A stretch of 6,926 bases of DNA from Bacteroides sp. (lineage in GTDB: Bacteria; Bacteroidota; Bacteroidia; Bacteroidales; GCA-2748055). Every line of letters starts with the position of its first letter. The stretch's first letter is position 1. Both the position numbers and the translations under genes were made by a program. The stretch covers positions 1-6,926 of the forward strand of contig DSDZ01000015.1 in NCBI GenBank assembly GCA_011048475.1, written 5' to 3'. Below are positions 1 through 5,794 of the stretch, in pieces. Below the pieces are notes generated by a model, which worked only from the letters and a program-made list of their open reading frames with translations, was not told where the DNA came from and searched no databases.

Positions 1-436
1 CATAATAATCCCTGAGTGTATTTCGCTGGGCTATTGCTGAGAATTTCAATGCTGCGATCAGTTTTTCGCTGGCAATGTTCAGTCCATTTTCCTTAAAGGA
101 ATGCTTTTTCAGGTTCGGGGGGATCGCTATCGCACCGGATGAAAAAAAGGTGACCCTGACCTGGTCGATCAGGAAATCAATTTGCCATGGATGATCCAGC
201 CGGGTGATGCGGTGATCGGGAAAAACCTTGAGAATGTTCCTTCTGATCTGAGCAACCGGCAGCTCTTCCCCGTCGAATAACAGGTCCAGATCCTCGGATA
301 ATCTGTGTTTAATCTGAATGGCCAGCGCAGTCCCGCCCACCAGAATATAATCGGAGATGAATTTAAGGACCGCAAGCTTGTTCAGCACCTGTTGTGTTTT
401 TACCGGCATAAAATCCATATCCACATGATGCTCCAT
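1..436 (-). CDS. AbiEii/AbiGii-type nucleotidyltransferase, 3' end cut by window edge
   Basis: The minus-strand frame is open from the ATG at 436 to the window edge, giving 145 codons without a stop. The protein carries the nucleotidyltransferase-fold signature of the AbiEii toxin family. G34-G35-T36 is followed by S47-x-D49-x-D51 in the context RLSEDLDLLF, which would bind nucleotide and metal. A later acidic residue, D88, lies in QIDFLID. The segment SEKLIAAL (123-130) and the R142-D143-Y-Y ending match the family's downstream helix with its conserved Lys and Arg-Asp. Family members transfer nucleotides to RNA or protein targets and are often the toxic half of type IV-like toxin-antitoxin or phage-defence pairs. 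The ATG lies 2 nt after the stop of the upstream 76-residue gene, so translation is probably coupled. The C-terminal half is missing here, and target and toxicity are unknown. It could also be a non-toxic housekeeping-type relative. The family call is firm; the role is inferred. Confidence 0.85.
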   Translation of the reverse strand, partial: MEHHVDMDFMPVKTQQVLNKLAVLKFISDYILVGGTALAIQIKHRLSEDLDLLFDGEELPVAQIRRNILKVFPDHRITRLDHPWQIDFLIDQVRVTFFSSGAIAIPPNLKKHSFKENGLNIASEKLIAALKFSAIAQRNTLRDYY

Positions 437-438
437 GA

Positions 439-669
439 TCAACCAAGGATTACTTTTTTAAAAAAATTGATATGCTTCTTATGTTTCTCCTGCTCTTTCC
501 AGAGGTTGATCGTTGCCAGGATTTTCTTTTTCTCAACTCTCCTGGCAAGCAGGATCATATCCCTGATTTCACCATATGCAATCACCTGCCGGACGACAAT
601 CTCCGGTTTGATGTCTGCATCCTTATCATAAGACCAGAAGAGGTGTGGTGAAAATTCCCTGATATCCAT
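439..669 (-). CDS. Small DUF6922-like protein, putative partner of the nucleotidyltransferase
   Basis: This 76-residue protein has an F6-S-P-H-L-F-W12 opening. It is followed by a helical stretch with R27-Q-V-I-A-Y-G-E34 and a basic, lysine-rich C-terminus. From memory, the pattern (LFW near the start, then an R-V-hydrophobic-x-x-G block about 15-20 residues on) fits the small DUF6922 proteins often found directly before AbiEii-type nucleotidyltransferases in Bacteroidota. No signal peptide or membrane segment is visible, so it should be cytosolic. Its stop TGA is 2 nt before the next ATG, indicating one transcript. The ATG at 669 was chosen because the frame is closed by a stop six codons upstream and an AGG directly precedes it. 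By position it could be the antitoxin or an autoregulator, but no helix-turn-helix is obvious. The assignment is from pattern only and no biochemical role is known to me. Confidence 0.65.
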   Translation of the reverse strand: MDIREFSPHLFWSYDKDADIKPEIVVRQVIAYGEIRDMILLARRVEKKKILATINLWKEQEKHKKHINFFKKVILG

Positions 670-681
670 CCTGCCAAGATA

Positions 682-712
682 GTCAAATCATGGATCAACA
701 GCAAGATTTGAC
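682..712. promoter_or_regulatory. Perfect 8-bp inverted repeat before the toxin-like cassette
   Basis: The arms GTCAAATC (682-689) and GATTTGAC (705-712) are exact inverted copies separated by 15 nt. They lie 13 bp upstream of the ATG at 669, inside the 76-bp gap after the GH28 gene. No T-run follows the stem in the direction of transcription, so an intrinsic terminator is unlikely. The spacing of about two helical turns between half-sites suits a dimeric repressor, as expected for an autoregulated toxin-antitoxin operon. Operator function is inferred. Confidence 0.45.
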
Positions 713-745
713 GGGTGTCCCCGGTGATCCGTACTGATCATACTG

Positions 746-2332
746 CTACCTGGCAACAATCTCACGGACCAGCCTGATTCCATCCCCGCTGGTCCTGAGA
801 TTTTCCAGGGAGGCACCCGATCCGTCCACCAGTTCAATGGCAGGGAGCCCGCTTCTCGCAGGCTTCCCGTAAAATCCATCGATGGTGAGGTCCGAAAAAT
901 CAGAACAATACACGGCATGGGTCATCCAGGGGGGAAGGTCCTCGCCCCAGCTGACGGCAAGGTCACGGATGGAAAGCCTTTCCGTGAACTGGCCGTAGAG
1001 GGCGGGGATGTCGTGTTCGAAAATGCCCAGGTCTGTGGTGTGAACAGGTCTCAGGTCAAAATTCCCTCCGTATAAGTCCGTGTACTTACCCCGGGTGATA
1101 TGAACGGACACATTTTCGATCTGAATATCCTGCAGGGGAGCATCCGGGGTTCCGTACAAAACGATCCCGCTCTCGCTCTCGGCGATGATGTTCCGGAACC
1201 GGATGTTTTTCACCGGTCCGGCCGGGTAGTCCTTGTTCTGCCTGATGGCGGAGACATGGATGGGTTCCCCGTTTCCCCACCAGTGTCCCGAATGGAGCCT
1301 GTTATTGATGATGATATCGCTGAACAGGATGTTCTCAATGCTTCCGTTGTCCCGCGAAAACACCCCCAGACCCCTGTTGGAACCGTGGATCACCATGTTG
1401 GAAAATATGCAGTTCCGGATGGGATTGATCCCGTAGCCCACCCGGATCCCTGCCGAACGGGACTGGAGGATGCAGTTGGTGACGGTCACATTCTCGGCAT
1501 ACCCGGTTTTGTTGCCGTATTCCCTGTCGGTATAGTCGAGCCTGGTGGTGATGTCGCCGCTCACTCCCACCTGGGTTCCGAAACCAGTCACGATGATGGC
1601 ATCATCGCCCGCCCGGATGTCGCAACCGCAGATCCTGACGTTCCGGGAGGTGGTGCAGTGGATCCCGTCGCTGTTGGGGACCAGCGGGTTGTTCAAAATG
1701 GAGATGCCGGTTACCGCCACACCATCACAATCGGCGATCCGGAAGGTCCATACGGGTGAGTCCCTGAAGGTCAGGTCCTTGATGGACACCTGCTCGCACT
1801 GTAAAATCACCACCAGCATGCCGGGCCTGTAGTCATAGGCAATGGGGCCGTCTTCGGGGACCGTCCCGGCAGGCATGTAGGCTTCTTTCTGACGGGTGAC
1901 CATCCTGTTAAAGTCCTTCCCCATATGGGCCCTGTCGGACCGGTGGAAGGAAGATCCCCTTCCATCGATCTCTCCTTCCCCTGAAAGGGTGATGTTCTTT
2001 GCCCGGTATGCGAAAAGCATGCCCCGCCTTTGTCCGTCCACCCGGTAGTCGGCCGTATCCAGGCTTCCCACAAGCCTGGCTCCCTGCTGAAGATGGAGTT
2101 CCACATTGGATTTCAAAACCATTGTCCCGGTGATAAATTCACCCGCGGGGACGATCACCCTTCCGCCTCCCGCTTCATGGCAGGCATCGATTGCCCGCTG
2201 GATGAATGCGGTGTTGACGGTGCTTCCGTCATCCCTTGCACCATAGGCGGTGATGAAATAATCGGACTGGCTGACCCTGCAACCGGCCAGAAGCAGCGCG
2301 GACAGGATCAGGAACTGGGTCGTTGGTTTCAT
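746..2332 (-). CDS. GH28-family-like beta-helix lipoprotein (polygalacturonase-like)
   Basis: This 528-residue protein begins with a lipoprotein signal peptide whose lipobox L-A-G-C gives Cys18, so it should be membrane-anchored outside the cytoplasm. The N-terminal block with Y-G-A-R-D-D-G (30-36), A-I-D-A-C (47-51) and G-G-G-R-V-I-V-P-A-G (55-64) is the standard start of the pectin-lyase-like right-handed beta-helix of GH28. The core has N220-S-D222-G, corresponding to the NTD motif, and D243-D244 in R-A-G-D-D, which carry the catalytic carboxylates in GH28 enzymes. The usual GHG and RIK motifs are not recognisable; at those places the protein has G-I-R-V-G-Y-G (295-301) and G-L-G-V-F-S-R (321-327). 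GH28 enzymes hydrolyse galacturonan or rhamnogalacturonan; the true substrate here is open. It is the last gene of a minus-strand run, 77 bp after the deacetylase gene. The start is preceded by an A/T-rich leader and lacks a Shine-Dalgarno sequence. Family is confident, substrate is not. Confidence 0.88.
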   Translation of the reverse strand: MKPTTQFLILSALLLAGCRVSQSDYFITAYGARDDGSTVNTAFIQRAIDACHEAGGGRVIVPAGEFITGTMVLKSNVELHLQQGARLVGSLDTADYRVDGQRRGMLFAYRAKNITLSGEGEIDGRGSSFHRSDRAHMGKDFNRMVTRQKEAYMPAGTVPEDGPIAYDYRPGMLVVILQCEQVSIKDLTFRDSPVWTFRIADCDGVAVTGISILNNPLVPNSDGIHCTTSRNVRICGCDIRAGDDAIIVTGFGTQVGVSGDITTRLDYTDREYGNKTGYAENVTVTNCILQSRSAGIRVGYGINPIRNCIFSNMVIHGSNRGLGVFSRDNGSIENILFSDIIINNRLHSGHWWGNGEPIHVSAIRQNKDYPAGPVKNIRFRNIIAESESGIVLYGTPDAPLQDIQIENVSVHITRGKYTDLYGGNFDLRPVHTTDLGIFEHDIPALYGQFTERLSIRDLAVSWGEDLPPWMTHAVYCSDFSDLTIDGFYGKPARSGLPAIELVDGSGASLENLRTSGDGIRLVREIVAR

Positions 2333-2375
2333 TTTATAAGGGATATATTTCAGTGTACCCTCGGTGTATGTGAAT

Positions 2376-2393
2376 GGCTGAAAATTTTAAGCC
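2376..2393. repeat. 18-bp near-palindrome between deacetylase and GH28 genes
   Basis: GGCTGAAAATTTTAAGCC reads the same on the opposite strand except for one mismatched pair. It sits 43 bp upstream of the GH28 ATG and 16 bp downstream of the deacetylase stop. It may be a regulator half-site pair or an RNA-processing hairpin within the operon. No T-run follows it, so it is not a convincing terminator. Confidence 0.35.
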
Positions 2394-2409
2394 GGGATCG
2401 GTCAGCGAA

Positions 2410-3267
2410 TTATTCAGCCAGGTCGGCATAGGAAATGAGCCTGATGTGGCGTTCTTCGATCACTTTCTTCACCGCATCACTCGTGAACATACGCCTGACC
2501 AGGTCGCGGTCCTCATTCACATCTTCGTATCCGGGATGCCCCACCGCCTCCATTTCTGGAGAGGCCACCGCCGGGTGTTCCACGAACAGGTAAGTGTGCC
2601 CTTGCTCCAGCTTGTTCAGTCCCCCGATAAAATTGGCGATTCGCTCTTCCAGGGTATCTCCCTTTTCCGCCAGGGGAAAACGTTCCAGCCCGGTTTCAGC
2701 TGAAGGGATGTCCAGGCCGTACTCCACGGCCAGTCCCCGATACACCTCACCCACGGCTTCGTCCCATTCCGAGCAGCCCATGTGACATGTAAGGTGGGAT
2801 ATCTGCGGTAGATGCCTGAGGGCGAGCTCGATCTGGGCACGCATTTCCGCTTCGATCTCCTCCAGCTTCCACTGCTGGCTCCGCAGCGCCCTTTCTTCCG
2901 AAAATTGTCCGCCCGGCCAGATCACCGGGTAAAAATACCCGTCCTCATCGGTGATGCCGGGTGCATGGGTGAGCGGCCTCCATTTGACCCGGTCCCATTC
3001 GCTGGTCAGGGTGATGTGGACACCCACATCCAGGTCCGGGTTTTCCCGGAGCATGGCAACTGCTTCAGGGAACCAGGCACAGGGGACCATGATCTCCACC
3101 GACTGCATGATGCCGTCGCGGTAGGATTCAATGCAACCCAGATTGGCTGCATGGGTGGATCCGATGTCATCTCCCCTCACCAGCAACCGGATCTCATGTT
3201 GTGAACGGCAGTCCGCACAAAAAAACAGAAGCTGGACTGCAATCAGGAGGGTGGTGATTCTTTGCAT
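2410..3267 (-). CDS. ChbG/HpnK (YdjC-like) family carbohydrate deacetylase with signal peptide
   Basis: This 285-residue protein starts with a basic-hydrophobic signal sequence (about residues 1-23) that lacks a good lipobox, so it is probably exported by Sec. After it, R-G-D33-D34-I-G corresponds to the N-A-D-D-F-G metal motif of YdjC/ChbG proteins. G-V-H84-I-T-L matches the second ligand block, and S-H158-L-T-C-H162-M-G matches the H-x-x-x-H block. The C-terminal R-x-x-L...I-R-L-I-S-Y-A-D-L (about 257-283) is also typical. Family members are metal-dependent hydrolases that remove acetyl groups from N-acetylated sugars such as chitooligosaccharides; E. coli ChbG is cytosolic. The gene lies 53 bp after the DoxX fusion and 77 bp before the GH28 gene, same strand, so probably one operon. 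Its leader is A-rich without a Shine-Dalgarno sequence. The family call is strong; the substrate is unknown, and the extracytoplasmic location is inferred from the N-terminus. Confidence 0.85.
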   Translation of the reverse strand: MQRITTLLIAVQLLFFCADCRSQHEIRLLVRGDDIGSTHAANLGCIESYRDGIMQSVEIMVPCAWFPEAVAMLRENPDLDVGVHITLTSEWDRVKWRPLTHAPGITDEDGYFYPVIWPGGQFSEERALRSQQWKLEEIEAEMRAQIELALRHLPQISHLTCHMGCSEWDEAVGEVYRGLAVEYGLDIPSAETGLERFPLAEKGDTLEERIANFIGGLNKLEQGHTYLFVEHPAVASPEMEAVGHPGYEDVNEDRDLVRRMFTSDAVKKVIEERHIRLISYADLAE

Positions 3268-3320
3268 CTTTTTAGGTTTTTAGCGGTTCATTTTGTAACA
3301 TACGGTGTGCCCGATGACGA

Positions 3321-4877
3321 TCAGGCACGCCAGGGCCGTTGGCGGCCGGTCTGCACGGCGGGATCCGCAAGCGCTGCCAGGGTCATGTTGGCATCCTCGA
3401 CCACCTGGAAATCGTACATACCCACGCAGATGAAATCAACCCCAGCTTTGAATGCATACGGGAAACCCACCTCCGGGTGGATCGCACCTGCGGCCAGGAT
3501 CTTGAATCCGATCCACGGTGCTTCCAGCTGTCCCATATAGGCGATGGTCTCCCCGGGATTCCGGCACCAGATGTTGTCCATTTCTTCTTCCGGACGGGCC
3601 GACCAGTAATCCACGTGGTGGATGGTCTTTACCCAGAAGTCGGGTTTGATCCCCGCTTCCACGCAGGCTTTGATGGTCTCCAGCTTGTGTGCGCCGATGC
3701 CTCCGGGGACCCCGTGCCTGCGCATGATCTCCACGCATTCACCCAGCTCGTCCACCCGGCCGGCGGGGACAAAGCGGTCCGAGATCTCTCCCTGAACATA
3801 GCAGGCATGGGCACCACCCTGAATGGAGAGCTCAATACCTTTATAAGGATCCTGCTGGTAGCCGCAGTCGGAGATGAACCGGATGTTCCCGCCCTGGGTC
3901 CGCCAGTACCTGTTGATGACCCGGTTCAGCTGGGGATTGGTCAGGATGGCATTGATCCCGCATGCCTCGGCGATCTTCAGGGTCTCAAACACCTTCTGGT
4001 CGTGGTGGTATGCTTTCACGAGCTTGGAAACATAGATCAGGTCCCTCGAATGGGCCCATCCGCCGATCAGGTTCCCGCCCGCGATCAGCCGGCTGATCTC
4101 CAGATCTCCGATCCGGCCCTTCGGCACGCTCCCCTTCAAATCTTTTAATGAAGAAAAACTGAAGTTCTGCAGGGTGGCCCCCGTGGTGGCGTCCGTGTTG
4201 CCGGTCAGGAATTTTTCCTCGTAGCTTTCCCATCTGTTTTTCCTTATGGCAGCATAGGTGAAGGCTCCCAGCACAGGGAGGGTGGCCAGCTGCCGGAGCA
4301 TGACGCGTCGTCCGGTGGCCTGTTTGCCGGCCTCATCCGTTGCCACTGCCGCTTTTAAACCTGCAGGATCACCGGGGACAGGCCTGCGGGCCTTTCGCCT
4401 GACGAATTCCAGGAGTCCGTCCAGGCCGATGAAACGACTGGTCGGGATCACCAGGAGCACCACCAGCGCGATCAGCTCGATCAGGTTCTTGTCGATCCAG
4501 ATATAGTGTCCTTCCAGATAGGCTCCCGTGGAGGAGATGAAAGGCGGACTGGCTACATAGTACAGGGCCAGCAGGAGGATGCCCGACATGGCGGCATACC
4601 GTGCCAGGAAGCCCAGCATGAGCCCGAGCCCGATCAGGATGAGTCCCCAGATATTCAGGAAATCCACCACCTGAAGCGCTCCCGGGTGGGTGGCGATCCA
4701 TTGGAAGGCGCCGGAGAAAAGCCACCTGGAACCCACGAGGTAACTGGCCGAGGTCCAGCCGGGATCCACAAGCTTGACGATTCCTTCATAGAGAAAATGC
4801 CAGCCGATGGCCATTCTCAGGATAGAGAGTACCCAGAGGCTTACCTGATTGAGTTTTGTACCGGTGGTCGCGCGCAT
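3321..4877 (-). CDS. DoxX membrane domain fused via Tat-like segment to an aldo/keto-reductase-like barrel
   Basis: This 518-residue fusion has three parts. Residues 10-155 form a DoxX/DoxD-type four-helix membrane domain (helices near 12-34, 72-92, 95-115 and 130-150), with L-R-M-A-I-G-W-H-F-L-Y-E-G in helix 1. A basic cluster R-R-K-A-R-R (160-165) places the following loop inside. Next comes a twin-arginine-like motif R190-R191-V-M-L-R195 and a fifth hydrophobic segment (197-211). Residues from about 254 form a TIM-barrel-like domain (G-R-I-G-D-L-E-I-S-R-L, then G-G-N-L-I-G-G-W) whose order of elements resembles aldo/keto reductases, ending in V-G-M-Y-D-F-Q-V-V-E-D-A. The classical D-T-A-x-x-Y-G motif is absent. 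Between segment 5 and the barrel, D229-A-T-T-G-A-T235 matches the ApbE FMN-attachment consensus. DoxX relatives include thiosulfate:quinone oxidoreductase subunits. It heads the minus-strand operon. Periplasmic placement of the barrel and its redox role are inferred. No enzymatic function is known to me. Confidence 0.85.
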   Translation of the reverse strand: MRATTGTKLNQVSLWVLSILRMAIGWHFLYEGIVKLVDPGWTSASYLVGSRWLFSGAFQWIATHPGALQVVDFLNIWGLILIGLGLMLGFLARYAAMSGILLLALYYVASPPFISSTGAYLEGHYIWIDKNLIELIALVVLLVIPTSRFIGLDGLLEFVRRKARRPVPGDPAGLKAAVATDEAGKQATGRRVMLRQLATLPVLGAFTYAAIRKNRWESYEEKFLTGNTDATTGATLQNFSFSSLKDLKGSVPKGRIGDLEISRLIAGGNLIGGWAHSRDLIYVSKLVKAYHHDQKVFETLKIAEACGINAILTNPQLNRVINRYWRTQGGNIRFISDCGYQQDPYKGIELSIQGGAHACYVQGEISDRFVPAGRVDELGECVEIMRRHGVPGGIGAHKLETIKACVEAGIKPDFWVKTIHHVDYWSARPEEEMDNIWCRNPGETIAYMGQLEAPWIGFKILAAGAIHPEVGFPYAFKAGVDFICVGMYDFQVVEDANMTLAALADPAVQTGRQRPWRA

Positions 4878-4990
4878 GGTCCAGTTTGATTGCAGGGTTC
4901 GTATGGAATGTGCGTAATTTAAGAAATTCCTCCGCAGGCTGGAAAAGTTCCCCGTTCATTCTTACCTTTAAGAGGCAAATTTGTATCAAC
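4878..4990. promoter_or_regulatory. Divergent promoter region between the two operons
   Basis: This 113-bp gap separates the starts of the leftward DoxX-fusion operon and the rightward deaminase operon, so both promoters should lie here or overlap the gene starts. It is AT-richer than the flanking genes. On the plus strand, TACCTTTA (4963-4970) matches 7 of 8 positions of the Bacteroidota -7 element TAnnTTTG, but no clear TTG at -33 is seen. CAAATTTG (4976-4983) is a perfect 8-bp palindrome matching the same element at 7 of 8 positions on both strands. AAGAGG (4970-4975) may serve as the ribosome binding site of the plus-strand gene. No regulator gene is adjacent. Promoter positions are tentative. 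Confidence 0.4.
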
Positions 4991-5743
4991 ATGAGGATCG
5001 AAATTTCGGCAAACAGGGAAGAAATGGGCGAATCGGCGGCCGGAGAGGCCGCGAAGGTGATCATTTCTGCCATTGAAAAGAGGGGATATGCCACCATCGT
5101 GCTGGCCACGGGGACAAGCCAGTTCGAAGTACTGCACCACCTGGTGAGCCATCCGGGGGTGGACTGGTCACGGGTGACCATGTTCCACCTGGATGAATAC
5201 GTGGGGATGACGGAAACGCATCCTGCCAGCTTCAGAAAATATATCATGGAAAGGTTCATCCGGAAGGTACCCGCACTGGAGGCCTACCACCTGATCGACG
5301 GGGGTCGGCTGGAACCCCTTGAAGAGTGCAGGAGACTCAACGGGATCATCTCAAATTACCAGGTGGATCTGGCCATGGTGGGCATCGGGGAGAACGGGCA
5401 CCTGGCCTTCAACGATCCTCCCGCCGATTTTGAAACCACTGATCCCTATATCCTGGTCCCCCTGGATGAAGCTTGCAGGAAGCAACAGATGGGCGAGGGC
5501 TGGTTCGAAACCCTGGAAGAGGTCCCGGAGCGGGCCATCAGCATGTCCATCCGGCAGATCATGAAATCCGGGCACATCATCTGCTCCGTGCCCGACAGGC
5601 GGAAGGCCCATGCGGTGAAGAGCTGCCTGGAGGAACCCGTCTCTAACATCTATCCGGGGTCTATCCTCCGGGAACATCCAAACTGTTCCCTTTACCTGGA
5701 CCGGGATTCTGCCTTGCTGTTGTCCTCCGTGAAAAAGAATTAA
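4991..5743 (+). CDS. nagB: Glucosamine-6-phosphate deaminase/isomerase family protein
   Basis: This 250-residue cytosolic protein has the NagB fold signatures in order. L-A-T-G-T-S-Q (38-44) is the phosphate loop, F-H-L-D68-E69-Y-V-G (65-72) carries the general-base aspartate, and G-I-G-E-N-G-H137-L-A-F-N-D142-P (131-143) is the catalytic block. NagB converts glucosamine-6-phosphate to fructose-6-phosphate and ammonia, feeding amino sugars into glycolysis. In the classical enzyme the last block reads F-N-E-P; here it is F-N-D-P-P, a variant I associate with a separate NagB-like group, so a different phosphorylated sugar or a lactonase-like role is possible. The frame is open back to 4856, but that extension overlaps the start of the divergent gene and adds non-family sequence. 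The ATG at 4991 gives the normal family N-terminus, with AAGAGG at 4970-4975 upstream. The next gene follows after 51 bp. Family is confident; the exact substrate is less so. Confidence 0.85.
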   Translation: MRIEISANREEMGESAAGEAAKVIISAIEKRGYATIVLATGTSQFEVLHHLVSHPGVDWSRVTMFHLDEYVGMTETHPASFRKYIMERFIRKVPALEAYHLIDGGRLEPLEECRRLNGIISNYQVDLAMVGIGENGHLAFNDPPADFETTDPYILVPLDEACRKQQMGEGWFETLEEVPERAISMSIRQIMKSGHIICSVPDRRKAHAVKSCLEEPVSNIYPGSILREHPNCSLYLDRDSALLLSSVKKN

Positions 5744-5794
5744 CTGGTGACGATGGTTCATTTAATCAGTAAATAAGTTCAAAGACAGGCAGGA

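Noticed and set aside
454..468. T7A6 run near the end of the 76-residue gene as a programmed frameshift joining it to the nucleotidyltransferase
   Set aside because: Slippage by -1 at the T-run gives an immediate TAA, and +1 gives TAA within three codons, so no fusion protein would result.
725..740. TGATC-N6-GATCA hairpin just after the GH28 stop as a terminator
   Set aside because: The stem is only 5 bp and no T-run follows on the minus strand.
1100..1759. 219-codon plus-strand open frame antisense to the GH28 gene
   Set aside because: It is a shadow frame with low-complexity D/P/V/G composition, while the opposite strand encodes an intact beta-helix protein with family motifs.
3306..3328. 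GTGCC/GGCAC stem overlapping the stop of the DoxX fusion
   Set aside because: It is a 5-bp stem with a long loop and no T-run; it is probably chance in GC-rich sequence.
3339..4148. 269-codon plus-strand open frame antisense to the DoxX fusion
   Set aside because: It is a shadow of a GC-rich gene with clear domains on the minus strand; its translation is rich in D, P, G and H, shows no recognisable domain, and has no ribosome binding site.
4856..4990. 45-codon upstream extension of the deaminase reading frame
   Set aside because: It overlaps the first codons of the divergent DoxX fusion and encodes non-family sequence; the ATG at 4991 gives the normal family N-terminus.
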